From positions 62,001 through 126,000 of the forward strand of contig JBEARC010000091.1 in the NCBI GenBank assembly GCA_041163465.1: a DNA stretch of 64,000 nucleotides, written 5' to 3'. The position numbers were made by a program, and so were the translations under genes. How positions within the stretch are numbered: the stretch's first letter is position 1; every line of letters starts with the position of its first letter. The stretch comes from UBA11663 sp041163465 (lineage in GTDB: Bacteria; Bacteroidota; Bacteroidia; Flavobacteriales_D; Sanyastnellaceae). Positions 6,373 through 15,805 of the stretch are shown piece by piece. The notes under the pieces were generated by a model. The model saw only the letters and a list, made by a program, of their open reading frames with translations, was not told where the DNA came from and ran no database searches.

Positions 6373-7692
6373 TTATCTCAGCACTGAAAATCGCTCGGCA
6401 TCCAGTCGCAACAGGATGCCAAACAACAACGTGAACCCCATCAGAGAAGAACCGCCATAACTGAAGAACGGCAAGGGAATGCCGATCACGGGAGCGAGTC
6501 CGAGAACCATGCCGATGTTGACCATGAAATGCATGAACATGATGCTTGCCACGGCGTAGGCGTAGATGCGTGTGAATTGGGAACGCTGTCGTTCGGCGAG
6601 AACCAAGACGCGCAGCATCAAAAGCACAAAAAGCCCCACCACGACGGTGCTTCCAAGAAACCCCCACTCTTCGCCGACCGTGCAAAAGATGAAGTCCGTC
6701 TCTTGCTCTGGCACGAACCCATAGGCAGTCATGGGGCCTGAGGCCCAACCCTTGCCCAACAGGCCTCCGGATCCAATGGCCGCCTTGGCGTGGCGAATGT
6801 TGTAGTCCGCGTCGGGATTGTCCACGTCAATGCCCAACAACACATGGATCCGCTCACGTTGGTGGCGTTGAAGCACGTGCTCCATGCCCCAGTGGATGCC
6901 GGCCGAAAAGATCAAACCACCCACCAAAAGGGTGCTTCCCCAGCGCCGCATGCGTTTGCGATTCCTGGGGAGGGTGGCTTCGTGAACCAACCACAAAACC
7001 AACGATCCGAGGCTCGCAAACGTCACCAAAAACCACCAATAGCCGGAGGCCTCTCCAAGCCAGGGATACTCACTCGTTCCGGCACCGATCAGGATGGTTA
7101 GAACGCCCACCACGAGCAAGCCCACCCCCACCAACAACACGTTGCCACTGAGTCCCTCTCGGTACAGGACAAACACAAACCCCCCAAACACCAAGACCGT
7201 TCCGGCGTCGGGTTGAAGCAGGATGAATCCAGCGGGAAGACCCAAGATGACCATGGATTGCAGCCGGGTGGCCAAGGTGTGCCATGGCCTGCCATCCCTG
7301 CTCAAGAACCATGAAATCATGAGTGCAGTGGCGGTTTTGGCAAATTCACTGGGTTGAATTCCGAAGCTGCCAACACCAAACCACGATCGCGCACCGCCCA
7401 CCTTTTTGCCAACCACCAACACGGCCATCAGCAGCAGGAGAACCAGCGCATAGTGAATGACCGAAGTACGAATGAAGAATTCTCCTTCAATGGCGAGCAA
7501 ACCCATCATCAAGACCGCGCATACGGCCATCCACATCAATTGCTTGCCGGCTTTTCCAGTCATGTCCCACACCACATCAGCTTCTGCCGTGGCACTGACC
7601 ACATTCAACCACCCCAAGACCACCAAAAGCAGGACCAACCCCAAGGTGGTCCAGTCAAGTTGGGCAGTGAGCCGAAGGTTTCGTGCACTCAT
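6373..7692 (-). CDS. rodA: peptidoglycan polymerase RodA
   Basis: SEDS-family glycosyltransferase that polymerises lipid II during cell elongation, working with PBP2 in the Rod complex at the inner membrane. It has 439 residues and about ten hydrophobic segments. Family landmarks include GGARSWFGVGSFGIQPSEFAK, LLQPDAGT and the C-terminal PVIGIPLPFFSYGGSSLMG. The start ATG overlaps the stop of the upstream mrdA gene by 4 bases (ATGA), so translation is probably coupled. It is the last gene of the purH/mre cluster; its stop lies 65 bases before the cys leader ORF. Confidence 0.95.
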   Translation of the reverse strand: MSARNLRLTAQLDWTTLGLVLLLVVLGWLNVVSATAEADVVWDMTGKAGKQLMWMAVCAVLMMGLLAIEGEFFIRTSVIHYALVLLLLMAVLVVGKKVGGARSWFGVGSFGIQPSEFAKTATALMISWFLSRDGRPWHTLATRLQSMVILGLPAGFILLQPDAGTVLVFGGFVFVLYREGLSGNVLLVGVGLLVVGVLTILIGAGTSEYPWLGEASGYWWFLVTFASLGSLVLWLVHEATLPRNRKRMRRWGSTLLVGGLIFSAGIHWGMEHVLQRHQRERIHVLLGIDVDNPDADYNIRHAKAAIGSGGLLGKGWASGPMTAYGFVPEQETDFIFCTVGEEWGFLGSTVVVGLFVLLMLRVLVLAERQRSQFTRIYAYAVASIMFMHFMVNIGMVLGLAPVIGIPLPFFSYGGSSLMGFTLLFGILLRLDAERFSVLR

Positions 7693-9524
7693 GGGCGTTG
7701 CGCAAATTGTGGATCCAAGGGATAGGTTGCACCCATGATTCGCCGCTCCCTCGTCTCCTGACTGACCTTCCCCGTGAGGTATTGTTCAATCAACAGGCTG
7801 GCGATGGGTGCGGCCCATTCTCCTCCGGCTCCGGCATTTTCCACATACACGCTCAAGGCAATTTGCGGATTGTCGCGGGGTGCGAACGCCATGAATACAC
7901 TGTGGTCAGCTCGTGGGCCATCTTGGACGGTTCCGGTCTTTCCGCAATAAGAAATCCCGGGCAATTTGGCACGCCGCCCCGTTCCGGTCGGGTCCTCGAT
8001 CACGGCTTGCATGGCGTCGTGAATCGGTTCAAAATGTTCCGCTGAAACGCCCACGTCGATGTGCTGACCCAACCCCTCTGGCTTGCCTCTTCCTCCGATG
8101 TCTCGGACAAGGTGCGGTTCAATGTACCAACCTTGGTTGGCGACGATGGCAGCCAAGTTGGCCATGTGGAGAGGTGTGGTAAGCAATTCACCTTCCCCGA
8201 TGCTGATGGAGTACATCGTTCGAAAGGTCCAATGCCTTCGTCCGTAGATGTTGTCGTAATACGATGAATCGGGAACCAATCCCGAGCGAGTTCCCGGAAG
8301 GTTTCCTCCGAGGTCCGTCCCAAAACCAAAACGCTCGATGCGGTCCGTCCACCACCCCATGCCCAGCCGAGCGTTGTCAAACTTGTCCTTGTCGGGGTGC
8401 TGGCTCAACATGCGACGCATCACCTCATAGAAATAGGGGTTGCAGCTGTGCACCACGGCATGTTTCAAATCGTCGGCCGTGTGGGCGCCATGGCAGCCAA
8501 TGATGTCCCGGTTGCACACAATGGTCGTGCGTGGCGAGATGATGCCTGCTTCCATCGCAATGAGTCCTTGTACCATTTTGAAAATGGAGCCGGGCCGATA
8601 TGTGCCTCGAACCGCCCGGTTGTAGAGGGGCTTCCAAGGGTGACTTGCCAAGCTGTCGTAGGCTTCACCGCGACCTGTTCCCGTCAGCAAATTGCCATTG
8701 TAGGAGGGTGCCGATACAAAGGCCAAAACCTCTCCCGTACTCGGTTCAAGGGCGACCACTGCACCCCGTTTCCCCTCGAGAAGGGCCTCGGCGTACGCCT
8801 GCAACTGCACATCCAACGTCAAGGTGAGGTCGGATCCAGGAACGGGCATCGAATCCAATTCCGTGAGGGTGCTCCGAACATTGTTCCTGACGTCCACCAA
8901 GTGGTGGCGCACGCCAGGCGTACCACGCAATTGAAGTTCATACTGAGCTTCAAGTCCCGATTTTCCGAGGTAGTCGCCCAGTTGGTATCGGTCGTCCCGG
9001 TTCAAATCCTCACGGTCGGCCTCACGGTACTCGCCGATGATCTGGCTGGCGAGGCCCTGAACGTTTTGACGCACCGATCGCGTTCGGATGGACAGCCCGG
9101 GAAACTTCCACAGCTCGAGAGAGAGCTGAGCATATTCACGAGAGCTCAGCTGGCGAACGAGCGGGGAAGCCTTGTACCGAGAATATCGGCTGGCTTTGTT
9201 CAGCCGAGAAACCAGTTCTTCCTCATCGACATGCAGGATGCTGGCCAAGGCTGTGGTGTCAACGTCTCCCATCAGCCTTGGAACAACCATCAAATCGTAA
9301 CTCGGTGCATTGGTGACCAAGAGGACACCATGTCTGTCCAAACACAGGCCTCTGGCGGGTTGCAGAGTCTCTTGTTCTTCAGTGAGTCGTTCAGCCTTGT
9401 TTTTCCAATGACTCGTGGTGATCTGCATGGCAAAAAGGCGCAGGATGAAAATCAGACCAACACCCAGAACCATGGCTCCCAGGATTTTCTGTCTGCCCTC
9501 AAGGTCGCGCGATTTCAACTCCAT
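7689..9524 (-). CDS. mrdA: penicillin-binding protein 2 (elongation transpeptidase)
   Basis: Class B PBP that cross-links peptidoglycan for RodA. One N-terminal membrane segment (about 14-34: LGAMVLGVGLIFILRLFAM) precedes a dimerisation domain with GLCLDRHGVLLVTNAP and the transpeptidase domain. Active-site motifs are SIFKMVQG (SxxK), SCN in VHSCNPYFYEV and KTGT in CGKTGTVQDG. The ATG at 9524 (MELKSRDLEGRQK) was chosen because upstream in-frame sequence is antisense-like to mreD and carries no PBP features. That gives 611 residues, normal for the family. It overlaps the mreD end by 10 bases and rodA by 4. Confidence 0.95.
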   Translation of the reverse strand: MELKSRDLEGRQKILGAMVLGVGLIFILRLFAMQITTSHWKNKAERLTEEQETLQPARGLCLDRHGVLLVTNAPSYDLMVVPRLMGDVDTTALASILHVDEEELVSRLNKASRYSRYKASPLVRQLSSREYAQLSLELWKFPGLSIRTRSVRQNVQGLASQIIGEYREADREDLNRDDRYQLGDYLGKSGLEAQYELQLRGTPGVRHHLVDVRNNVRSTLTELDSMPVPGSDLTLTLDVQLQAYAEALLEGKRGAVVALEPSTGEVLAFVSAPSYNGNLLTGTGRGEAYDSLASHPWKPLYNRAVRGTYRPGSIFKMVQGLIAMEAGIISPRTTIVCNRDIIGCHGAHTADDLKHAVVHSCNPYFYEVMRRMLSQHPDKDKFDNARLGMGWWTDRIERFGFGTDLGGNLPGTRSGLVPDSSYYDNIYGRRHWTFRTMYSISIGEGELLTTPLHMANLAAIVANQGWYIEPHLVRDIGGRGKPEGLGQHIDVGVSAEHFEPIHDAMQAVIEDPTGTGRRAKLPGISYCGKTGTVQDGPRADHSVFMAFAPRDNPQIALSVYVENAGAGGEWAAPIASLLIEQYLTGKVSQETRERRIMGATYPLDPQFAQRP

Positions 9525-10060
9525 GGGTAGGCGTTGGGGCCGCTTCCTTTGTGGCGGTTGGGACGATTCAACAGGCCTTGGAAAAGCATGAATACAACAA
9601 GATTCAGTGCCACAGAGGCGAGTGTTTGGACCAACGTACGTCCCATCAAAGTCCATCCATGTTGAAGGCCAAACAGCACGAGCAAGTACAGGGTGGTTGA
9701 GGATGCTGCCAGCATCAGGTAGGACATCCAACCATCTTCGTGGGGATTGATGGCATGTCCTGGGCGAAATCCGTCGCGCGGCTCCACGGCCGCCATGAGC
9801 GAAGGATAGGCCATGCCCAAGGTGGCTGCCGCTGCCAGGTGCATGCCGCCCGTCAGGCACAGGATGTCCAAGCTCGCGCCCATGAATGCGGCCACGAGCA
9901 AATAGGCCGTGGGAGGCCACCCTGAGGGCATGTTCATCAAGCCGTACAGGTGAACCACAAAAAGCCCAGTACCACCCCACAACACCCCGTGGCGAAACAA
10001 CAACACTTGGAGAAACCAAGCCCAGAACAATTGCCAGATGTAAGGAGCCAATGCGTTCAT
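9515..10060 (-). CDS. mreD: rod shape-determining protein MreD
   Basis: Small integral membrane protein of the elongation complex. The 181 residues carry about five to six hydrophobic segments, such as LFWAWFLQVLLFRHGVLW and TTLYLLVLFGLQ. MreD is poorly conserved in sequence, so the call rests on topology, size and position between mreC and mrdA. The start at 10060 (MNALAPYIWQLFW) shares an ATGA overlap with the mreC stop. Longer in-frame starts up to 10129 run back into mreC and are unlikely. Confidence 0.85.
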   Translation of the reverse strand: MNALAPYIWQLFWAWFLQVLLFRHGVLWGGTGLFVVHLYGLMNMPSGWPPTAYLLVAAFMGASLDILCLTGGMHLAAAATLGMAYPSLMAAVEPRDGFRPGHAINPHEDGWMSYLMLAASSTTLYLLVLFGLQHGWTLMGRTLVQTLASVALNLVVFMLFQGLLNRPNRHKGSGPNAYPWS

Positions 10061-10860
10061 GGTGCGGTCGAAGGTGAGGCGTGGACAATGAGGCTGTCGA
10101 TGCGATCTTTTCTCGGGTTGGTCAGGCACAAGGCGTGTCGAGACGAAGGGTAATTGGCACCAAGTTCGATGTGGACCGTTTGGAACTCATCTGCCTCATT
10201 TCCAGTGACATCTATGACAAATCCAACGGGAATGTCCGCCGGAAAGACGCCGTCAAACCCGGTGGTCAACACCGAATCCCCGGGGAGCACCAGATGGGCC
10301 CACGGGATGTCCAAGACACGTGCGCGCCGAATGTCTTCACTTTCATGGACCAAACGCCCCGAAGGTCCCAGGGAACCGACGCGGACGCTCCATTGGGCTC
10401 CCGGATGAATCAATGTGAGCACCATGGCTTCATGGGCCGTTGTGTCCACCACTTTTCCGGCAGCGTGTCCCATCGAAAGCACTGCCGTCCCAGGCGAAAT
10501 GCCATCCCTTCCTCCTCGGTCCAGGATCATCCAAGGACTTTGGTTCCAGCCTGGACTCCGCAGAATCTCGGATTCTCGCACAGACCATCGCTCTCGTTGC
10601 TGCGATTTGAGGAATTCCAACTCTGCGCGCAGTCGCGCATTCTCAAGCATCACCTGTCGGTTGGACTCGGACAAAGAGGACCACTCGGACAACTGGCTTC
10701 CCGCATCCATCCATGTCCCTGCCATGCGGATTGACCATTGAGACAACGCCGTTCGTTGGTGTCCGTAGGTTGTGGACATCCACGCCAAAGAGAGTCCCCA
10801 CATGAGGAGGAAGAGCATCCAACGATGCAAACGTGCGAGAAGGGCAAGGAGGTTTCGCAC
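10057..10860 (-). CDS. mreC: rod shape-determining protein MreC
   Basis: Periplasmic scaffold linking cytoplasmic MreB to PBP2 and RodA. The 267 residues begin with a membrane anchor (about 12-30: LHRWMLFLLMWGLSLAWM), followed by a coiled-coil-like stretch (SLSESNRQVMLENARLRAELEFLK) and two beta-barrel subdomains with the family pattern DRGGRDGISPGTAVLSMGHAAGKV. It begins 10 bases downstream of mreB and overlaps mreD by 4 bases. Confidence 0.93.
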   Translation of the reverse strand: MRNLLALLARLHRWMLFLLMWGLSLAWMSTTYGHQRTALSQWSIRMAGTWMDAGSQLSEWSSLSESNRQVMLENARLRAELEFLKSQQRERWSVRESEILRSPGWNQSPWMILDRGGRDGISPGTAVLSMGHAAGKVVDTTAHEAMVLTLIHPGAQWSVRVGSLGPSGRLVHESEDIRRARVLDIPWAHLVLPGDSVLTTGFDGVFPADIPVGFVIDVTGNEADEFQTVHIELGANYPSSRHALCLTNPRKDRIDSLIVHASPSTAP

Positions 10861-10870
10861 GGCCCAACAA

Positions 10871-11896
10871 TCAGTTTCGCATCAAGAAGGGGAACCGGTG
10901 AATGTTCTTCAGGGCGATTGCCGTCCCTTTGGCCACGGCGTGAAGCGGGTCATCGGCGACGTGCACCGGGAGTTTGGTCTTTTGCTGAATGCGCTTGTCC
11001 AAACCGCGCAACAAGGCACCTCCGCCAGCCAGGTAAATCCCCGTTTTGAAGATGTCAGCAGACAACTCGGGGGGGGTGTTTTCCAAGGCGCTGTGGATGC
11101 TTTCCTCAATTTTGCTGATGCTCTTGTCCAGGGCGCTGGCAATTTCTGAGTACGTGACCACAATCTCTTTGGGAATGCCCGTCATCAAATCACGGCCATG
11201 TACGGCGTAATCTTCGGGTGGATTGTCCAATTCGGGCAAGGCAGATCCCACGGCAATTTTGATTTGTTCAGCGGTGCGCTCGCCAATCAAAATGTTGTGC
11301 TGGCGCCTCATGTATTCCTCAATGTCGTGGGTGAATTCGTCTCCCGCGACACGAATGTTGGTGTCCGTCACAATGCCTCCAAGAGCGATGACCGCAATCT
11401 CAGAGGTTCCACCTCCGATGTCGACAATCATGTTCCCCATGGGTTCTTCGACGTCAATGCCAATGCCAATGGCTGCAGCCATCGGCTCATGAATTAGGTA
11501 CACTTCCTTGCCTCCTGCGTGTTCTGCGCTGTCTTTGACGGCCCGTTTCTCCACGTCTGTGATGCCAGATGGGATGCAAATGACCATGCGAAGCGACGGA
11601 TTGAACCATGACTTGCGTCCTGAGATGAGCTTGATCATGCCCTTGATCATTTGCTCTGCCGATTCAAAATCAGCAATCACACCGTCCTTCAGGGGACGAA
11701 TGGTCTCGATGTTTTTGTGGGTTTTTCCGTGCATTTGCTGGGCTAGGCGGCCAATCGCCACCACGTTGCCCGTCATGCGGTCTTTGGCCACAATGGATGG
11801 CTCGTCCACCACCACCTTGTCTTGGTAGTAGATGATGGTGTTTGCCGTGCCCAAATCCATGGCAATCTCCTGCGTGAAAAAGTCGAACAATCCCAT
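10871..11896 (-). CDS. mreB: actin-like cell-shape protein MreB
   Basis: Bacterial actin homologue that forms membrane-associated filaments directing lateral wall synthesis. The 341 residues show the phosphate-1 motif MDLGTANTIIYY, phosphate-2 IVDIGGGTSEIAV and the adenosine motif YLAGGGALLRGLD. An N-terminal MGLFDFFTQEIA may serve as the membrane-targeting segment. It heads the mreBCD-mrdA-rodA run and has its own promoter box 4 bases before the ATG, so it can be transcribed independently of purH. Confidence 0.97.
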   Translation of the reverse strand: MGLFDFFTQEIAMDLGTANTIIYYQDKVVVDEPSIVAKDRMTGNVVAIGRLAQQMHGKTHKNIETIRPLKDGVIADFESAEQMIKGMIKLISGRKSWFNPSLRMVICIPSGITDVEKRAVKDSAEHAGGKEVYLIHEPMAAAIGIGIDVEEPMGNMIVDIGGGTSEIAVIALGGIVTDTNIRVAGDEFTHDIEEYMRRQHNILIGERTAEQIKIAVGSALPELDNPPEDYAVHGRDLMTGIPKEIVVTYSEIASALDKSISKIEESIHSALENTPPELSADIFKTGIYLAGGGALLRGLDKRIQQKTKLPVHVADDPLHAVAKGTAIALKNIHRFPFLMRN

Positions 11897-11900
11897 ACCC

Positions 11901-11908
11901 TAAAGGTA
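11901..11908 (-). promoter_or_regulatory. -7 box of a probable leaderless mreB promoter
   Basis: TACCTTTA on the minus strand with GGGT between it and the ATG at 11896. The rest of the 182-base purH-mreB spacer (11897-12078) has no gene; it holds inverted repeats CCATTCA/TGAATGG (11934-11959) and TTGAAA-AG-TTTCAA (11960-11973), of unknown meaning. Confidence 0.6.
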
Positions 11909-12078
11909 GCGGGACGCTCCCTACACATCGCGTCCATTCAGGTGATTGTGGGTGAATGGTTGAAAAGTTTCAATTCCCCCTCAATCCTGTCTTCGGGACA
12001 CCCGCCGATCGCCAACAGAAACCAACGCAGAAACTCCCTGGGCGACGTTCACACGCAAGGGCGTTCACGCGATTCAGG

Positions 12079-13617
12079 TCAATGCCTGAAATGTCTGACG
12101 CCTGTGGTGTACATGGCCAGCCCCCGTTGGTTGCAGGCGTCGATGCTTTTGGAATCATTGATGGAACCGCCCGGTTGAATCACCGCGACCACCCCCGCGT
12201 CAGCGGCCAACTCCACACAATCCGGGAAAGGGAAGAAGGCATCGGACGCCATGCTCGAACCCTGCAGGTCAAACCCGAAGGCACGCGCTTTCTCCACGGC
12301 CTGCTTCAACGCATCCACACGGCTGGTTTGGCCCGTTCCACTTGCGAGCAACTGGCCGTCTTTGGCAAACACCACGGTGTTGGATTTGGTGTGCTTCACG
12401 AGCTTCAACGCGAAGGTCAAATCCGAAGCGCATTCAGGCCTGGATACGTGGGTTGTGCACGTCCACGTTGTGGGGTCTTCCATGGCCTTGTCGCGCTCCT
12501 GAACGAGGTATCCATTCAGGGCTGATCGAACGGTTGCTGCCGGCAGTTCCCCGGGTTGCCGTTCGAGCAAGATGCGGTTTTTCTTTTGGGACAACACCTC
12601 CAAGGCTTCCGCCTCAAATCCTGGCGCGATGACAACCTCGCAAAACAAGTCGTGAACGAGGTTGGCGGTCTCGAGGTCCATGGGGCGGTTGGCGATGAGG
12701 ACCCCTCCGAAGGCGCTTGTGGGGTCGCCTGCCAGCGCGTCCGTGTAGGCTTGCGCCAAGGTCGGACGCGTGGCACACCCACAAGCGTTGTTGTGCTTCA
12801 AGATCGCGAACGTCGGTTCGTCGTGTTGGAATTCCTCCATGAGTTGAACAGCCGCATCCACGTCGAGGAGGTTGTTGTAAGACAAGGCCTTGCCATGAAG
12901 AGGTTTGAGCAAGCCATCGAGGTTCCCGAAATAGTGACCGGCTTGGTGTGGATTTTCTCCGTACCGCAACGCACGGCTTTGGGGTACGCTCAGGTTCAAG
13001 GTGGACACCTCCCCACGGTCCAAACTCTCCCCGCTCAAATGGGCGTGAATCATGGTGTCGTAGTGTGAACTCACCCGGAATCCTCGCGCGGCCAATGATT
13101 TGCGCTCTTCGCGTGTCGTGACCCCATCGCGCTTGAGAATGTTGAGCAATGTTCCGTAGTCTTCCATGGAAGGCACGATCACCACATCGTTGAAGTTCTT
13201 GGCCGCGCCGCGAATCAGGGCGATGCCGCCGATGTCAATCTTCTCGACGATGGCCTCTTCGGATGCCCCACTCGCCACGGTGGCTTCAAAGGGGTAGAGA
13301 TCCACCACCACCAGGTCAATCGAGGGCAGGTCAAATTCCATCAACTGCGCTTGGTCGCCTTCGTGGTCGCGGCGGTTCAAAATCCCTCCAAAGACTTTGG
13401 GGTGGAGGGTTTTCACGCGTCCTCCAAGGATGGAGGGGTAGTTCGTGATGGATTCCACAGGCACCACCTCTGCACCCATGGCCTCCAAGGCTGTTTGGGT
13501 TCCGCCGGTGGAATACAAGGTCACGCCCAGGCGCTTCAATTCGTCAACGATGGGCTCAAGGCCGTCCTTGTGGAAGACGGAGATGAGCGCGGATTTGATG
13601 GTGCGGGAATCAGACAT
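12079..13617 (-). CDS. purH: bifunctional AICAR transformylase / IMP cyclohydrolase
   Basis: Catalyses the last two steps of purine synthesis: formyl transfer to AICAR and ring closure to IMP. The 512 residues open with the MGS-like cyclohydrolase domain (SALISVFHKDGLEPIVDEL, YSTGGTQTALEA, ILGGRVKTLHPKVFGGIL). The transformylase domain follows, with LRYGENPHQAG, LKHNNACG, SNTVVFAKDG and SDAFFPFPDCVE. Placement upstream of mreB is a common Bacteroidota arrangement. A TAGCTTTG box lies 28 bases before the ATG. Confidence 0.97.
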   Translation of the reverse strand: MSDSRTIKSALISVFHKDGLEPIVDELKRLGVTLYSTGGTQTALEAMGAEVVPVESITNYPSILGGRVKTLHPKVFGGILNRRDHEGDQAQLMEFDLPSIDLVVVDLYPFEATVASGASEEAIVEKIDIGGIALIRGAAKNFNDVVIVPSMEDYGTLLNILKRDGVTTREERKSLAARGFRVSSHYDTMIHAHLSGESLDRGEVSTLNLSVPQSRALRYGENPHQAGHYFGNLDGLLKPLHGKALSYNNLLDVDAAVQLMEEFQHDEPTFAILKHNNACGCATRPTLAQAYTDALAGDPTSAFGGVLIANRPMDLETANLVHDLFCEVVIAPGFEAEALEVLSQKKNRILLERQPGELPAATVRSALNGYLVQERDKAMEDPTTWTCTTHVSRPECASDLTFALKLVKHTKSNTVVFAKDGQLLASGTGQTSRVDALKQAVEKARAFGFDLQGSSMASDAFFPFPDCVELAADAGVVAVIQPGGSINDSKSIDACNQRGLAMYTTGVRHFRH

Positions 13618-13645
13618 GGCTCGGGAGGAGGGATTTTTGAAGCGG

Positions 13646-13694
13646 CAAAGCTACAACGCGCCATGCGGAGTACCCCGGTTGCGCTGTAGCTTCG
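13646..13694. promoter_or_regulatory. divergent promoter region purH / ABC permease
   Basis: Minus strand: TAGCTTTG (13653-13646), 28 bases before purH. Plus strand: TAGCTTCG (13687-13694), 4 bases before the permease ATG at 13699. Both fit the Bacteroidota -7 consensus TAnnTTTG, the second with one change. Confidence 0.6.
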
Positions 13695-13698
13695 TTCC

Positions 13699-14943
13699 AT
13701 GCTTTGGTTCCGCTTGATTCGTGAGAGTTTGTCCTTTGCTTGGCAAGCGATTTGGACCAACAGACTTCGCACCCTGTTGAGCTTGCTTGGTGTGATGGTG
13801 GGCATCTTCGTGATCAGTGCCGTCTTCACAGTGGTGGACTCGCTGGAGTCTGAGCTTAGGGACACCTTCAACATGTTGGACGATGATGTGTTGTTTGTCA
13901 CCAAATGGCCGTGGGCAGCCGGAGGCGATTACCCATGGTGGAAATACGTGCAGCGCAGACCGCCCTCGGAGCGGGACATGGAATTGCTCGTGCCGCGCTT
14001 GAGTTTGGCCTCAGCAGCGATGTTCCAAACCAAGGCCTTTCTCGATGCCGAATCCGGCAACAACCGGATGTCGGGCGTGGTGGTGGGTGGAGGTTCGCAT
14101 CAATACGACCAAGTCATCAGCCTGAACATTGAACACGGCCGGTATTTCACCCCTTCGGAAAGTGCGGGCGGAAGTCCGGTGGCCATTGTGGGATACGAGA
14201 TCGCCAACCAGTTGTTTGGGAAGCACGACGCAGTGGGAGAGACGTTCAAGATTCGTGGAGTGCGCATCGAAATCATTGGGGTGTTGGCCCAAGAGGGAGA
14301 GAGTGTGGTCTCGACGGGATTGGATGAATTCGCCTTGGTCCCCTCGGCATTCGCACCGCGCCTGTATGACATTCGCCAGGGCGAAGATGCTCAGATTGCC
14401 ATCAAGGCCCGTCCAGGGGTGGAATTGGCTGCCTTGGAGGATGAGATCATTCAGCAGCTTCGTGCGGTGCGTCGCGTAAGGCCCGGACAAGACGACGATT
14501 TTTCAATCAACCGCATGGAAATGCTAACGAGCATCCTCGATTCGATTTTTTCAAACCTGGCCATGGGGGGGTGGTTCATTGCCATTTTCGCCATTTTGGT
14601 GGGCTGTTTTAGCATTGCCAACATCATGTTTGTTTCTGTGCGGGAACGCACCAAAATCATTGGGGTCCAAAAGGCCATTGGCGCCAAGAATTCCTTCATC
14701 CTCATTCAATTCCTGTTTGAGGCCGTGACATTGTGCGTCTTTGGAGCGCTCATGGCGCTGGTGGCCATCCAACTGCTCGTATGGATTGTCAACGCCGTGG
14801 ATGTGGGGCTCACGCTCCAGATTCAACCTTCCAGGGTCCTGTTGGCCTTGGGCGTGGCTGTGACCTCGGGATTGATTGCAGGCATTGCACCGGCCCGTCA
14901 GGCGTCCCGCATGCCACCGGTGGAGGCGATGCGCGCCCACTGA
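13699..14943 (+). CDS. ABC transporter permease, MacB/FtsX type
   Basis: Membrane subunit of a type VII (MacB-like) ABC transporter, a class that drives periplasmic export or lipoprotein movement. The 414 residues have one N-terminal membrane helix (LLGVMVGIFVISAVFTVV), a large periplasmic domain (about 55-270, with VVGGGSHQYDQVISLNIEHGRY) and three C-terminal helices, the FtsX-like core, with SVRERTKIIGVQKAIGA and GIAPARQASRMPPVEAMR. No ATPase or membrane-fusion gene is adjacent, so its partners must be elsewhere and the substrate is unknown. The start is supported by a TAGCTTCG box 4 bases upstream. Confidence 0.85.
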   Translation: MLWFRLIRESLSFAWQAIWTNRLRTLLSLLGVMVGIFVISAVFTVVDSLESELRDTFNMLDDDVLFVTKWPWAAGGDYPWWKYVQRRPPSERDMELLVPRLSLASAAMFQTKAFLDAESGNNRMSGVVVGGGSHQYDQVISLNIEHGRYFTPSESAGGSPVAIVGYEIANQLFGKHDAVGETFKIRGVRIEIIGVLAQEGESVVSTGLDEFALVPSAFAPRLYDIRQGEDAQIAIKARPGVELAALEDEIIQQLRAVRRVRPGQDDDFSINRMEMLTSILDSIFSNLAMGGWFIAIFAILVGCFSIANIMFVSVRERTKIIGVQKAIGAKNSFILIQFLFEAVTLCVFGALMALVAIQLLVWIVNAVDVGLTLQIQPSRVLLALGVAVTSGLIAGIAPARQASRMPPVEAMRAH

Positions 14944-14967
14944 GGCTTGTATTACCATCGAGGTCGA

Positions 14968-15026
14968 TGTCGTTCAATGACAGTCTGTCGTTCGATGACA
15001 GATTCGATGACAGATTCGATCACAGA
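14968..15026. repeat. short tandem and dyad repeats between convergent genes
   Basis: Two copies of a near-palindromic 15-mer (TGTCGTTCAATGACA at 14968-14982 and TGTCGTTCGATGACA at 14986-15000) run into three copies of the 12-mer TTCGATGACAGA (14991-15002, 15003-15014, and 15015-15026 with one change). The array fills most of the 76-base gap between two convergent genes and overlaps the barrel gene's stop. Folded RNA from either strand could act as a terminator. Confidence 0.7.
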
Positions 15027-15805
15027 TTGAAGGCCAACCCCACTCGCACAGCATGCGTTGGCAATTGCATGCTTTCGGTGGCCACAGCCGTGACTTGGCC
15101 GTTGTTGCCGAGGGACAGCTGGTTCAAGTCCGCCACGAGAACTTCATTCCCTCCCTGAAGCTGCTGCAACTGCGCATACCGTGCTTGGAGGAAGGTTCTT
15201 TCACCGATTTGCAATCGCACGCCTCCTGCATAGCCATAGCTGAAGTTGAAATCTCGGGTGGGGACATCGGCTTGGAGATCTCGCCAGGTGTCGTCTTCCA
15301 GTTTGATTGTGGTGCCTAGGAAGGATCCTCTCACCCCCGCAAAGACCTCCACGTAAGGTTGGATTTTTGTTCGCTGAAACAACGTCACACGCAGGAGATA
15401 ATGGGCGTGGGCCAATTGGTTTCTCAGTTTCACATCGGCCTGCTGCGAGGCATTGCTTGAGATCAGCGTGACCGTGGTGTCGTACCGCCCGATGGGCTGA
15501 AATCCGATGTCGAGCCCGCCGTCAAACAGGCTTCCGCGTTCATGTTTGACCGTTGTCAGGGCAAACCCGTATCTCGGATTGTCCAACACGGAAGCAATGT
15601 CCGCTCCAGGCACATCAGAGATGAGGTTGAACTCCACATGTCTCCAGGAATTGGGCAGAGATTTCTTTTGCTCAACTTCAGGTGGGGTGTCTCGGTTGGT
15701 GGAGCTGGAGTTGTCCTGGGGATCCGACTGCGCTGCGGTGAAGTAACCGGAAATGCACAGCAGGACAGAGGCGATGAGTTTGGAAGTGATTGCAAGCTTG
15801 TTCAT
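15020..15805 (-). CDS. secreted outer-membrane beta-barrel-like protein, function unknown
   Basis: Begins with a signal peptide (MNKLAITSKLIASVLLCISGYFTAAQ), then an acidic/Ser-rich linker and alternating hydrophobic beta strands such as RNQLAHAHYLLRVTLFQRTK, YVEVFAGVRGSFLG, FNFSYGYAGGVRLQIGERT and a C-terminal HAVRVGLAFNL ending in an aromatic-containing strand. This pattern fits a small outer-membrane barrel (261 residues) of the porin_8-stranded/OmpW-like kind common in Bacteroidota. The ATG at 15805 begins the signal peptide; an in-frame start at 15868 would precede it with 21 polar residues and is less likely. No specific function is recognised. Confidence 0.7.
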   Translation of the reverse strand: MNKLAITSKLIASVLLCISGYFTAAQSDPQDNSSSTNRDTPPEVEQKKSLPNSWRHVEFNLISDVPGADIASVLDNPRYGFALTTVKHERGSLFDGGLDIGFQPIGRYDTTVTLISSNASQQADVKLRNQLAHAHYLLRVTLFQRTKIQPYVEVFAGVRGSFLGTTIKLEDDTWRDLQADVPTRDFNFSYGYAGGVRLQIGERTFLQARYAQLQQLQGGNEVLVADLNQLSLGNNGQVTAVATESMQLPTHAVRVGLAFNL

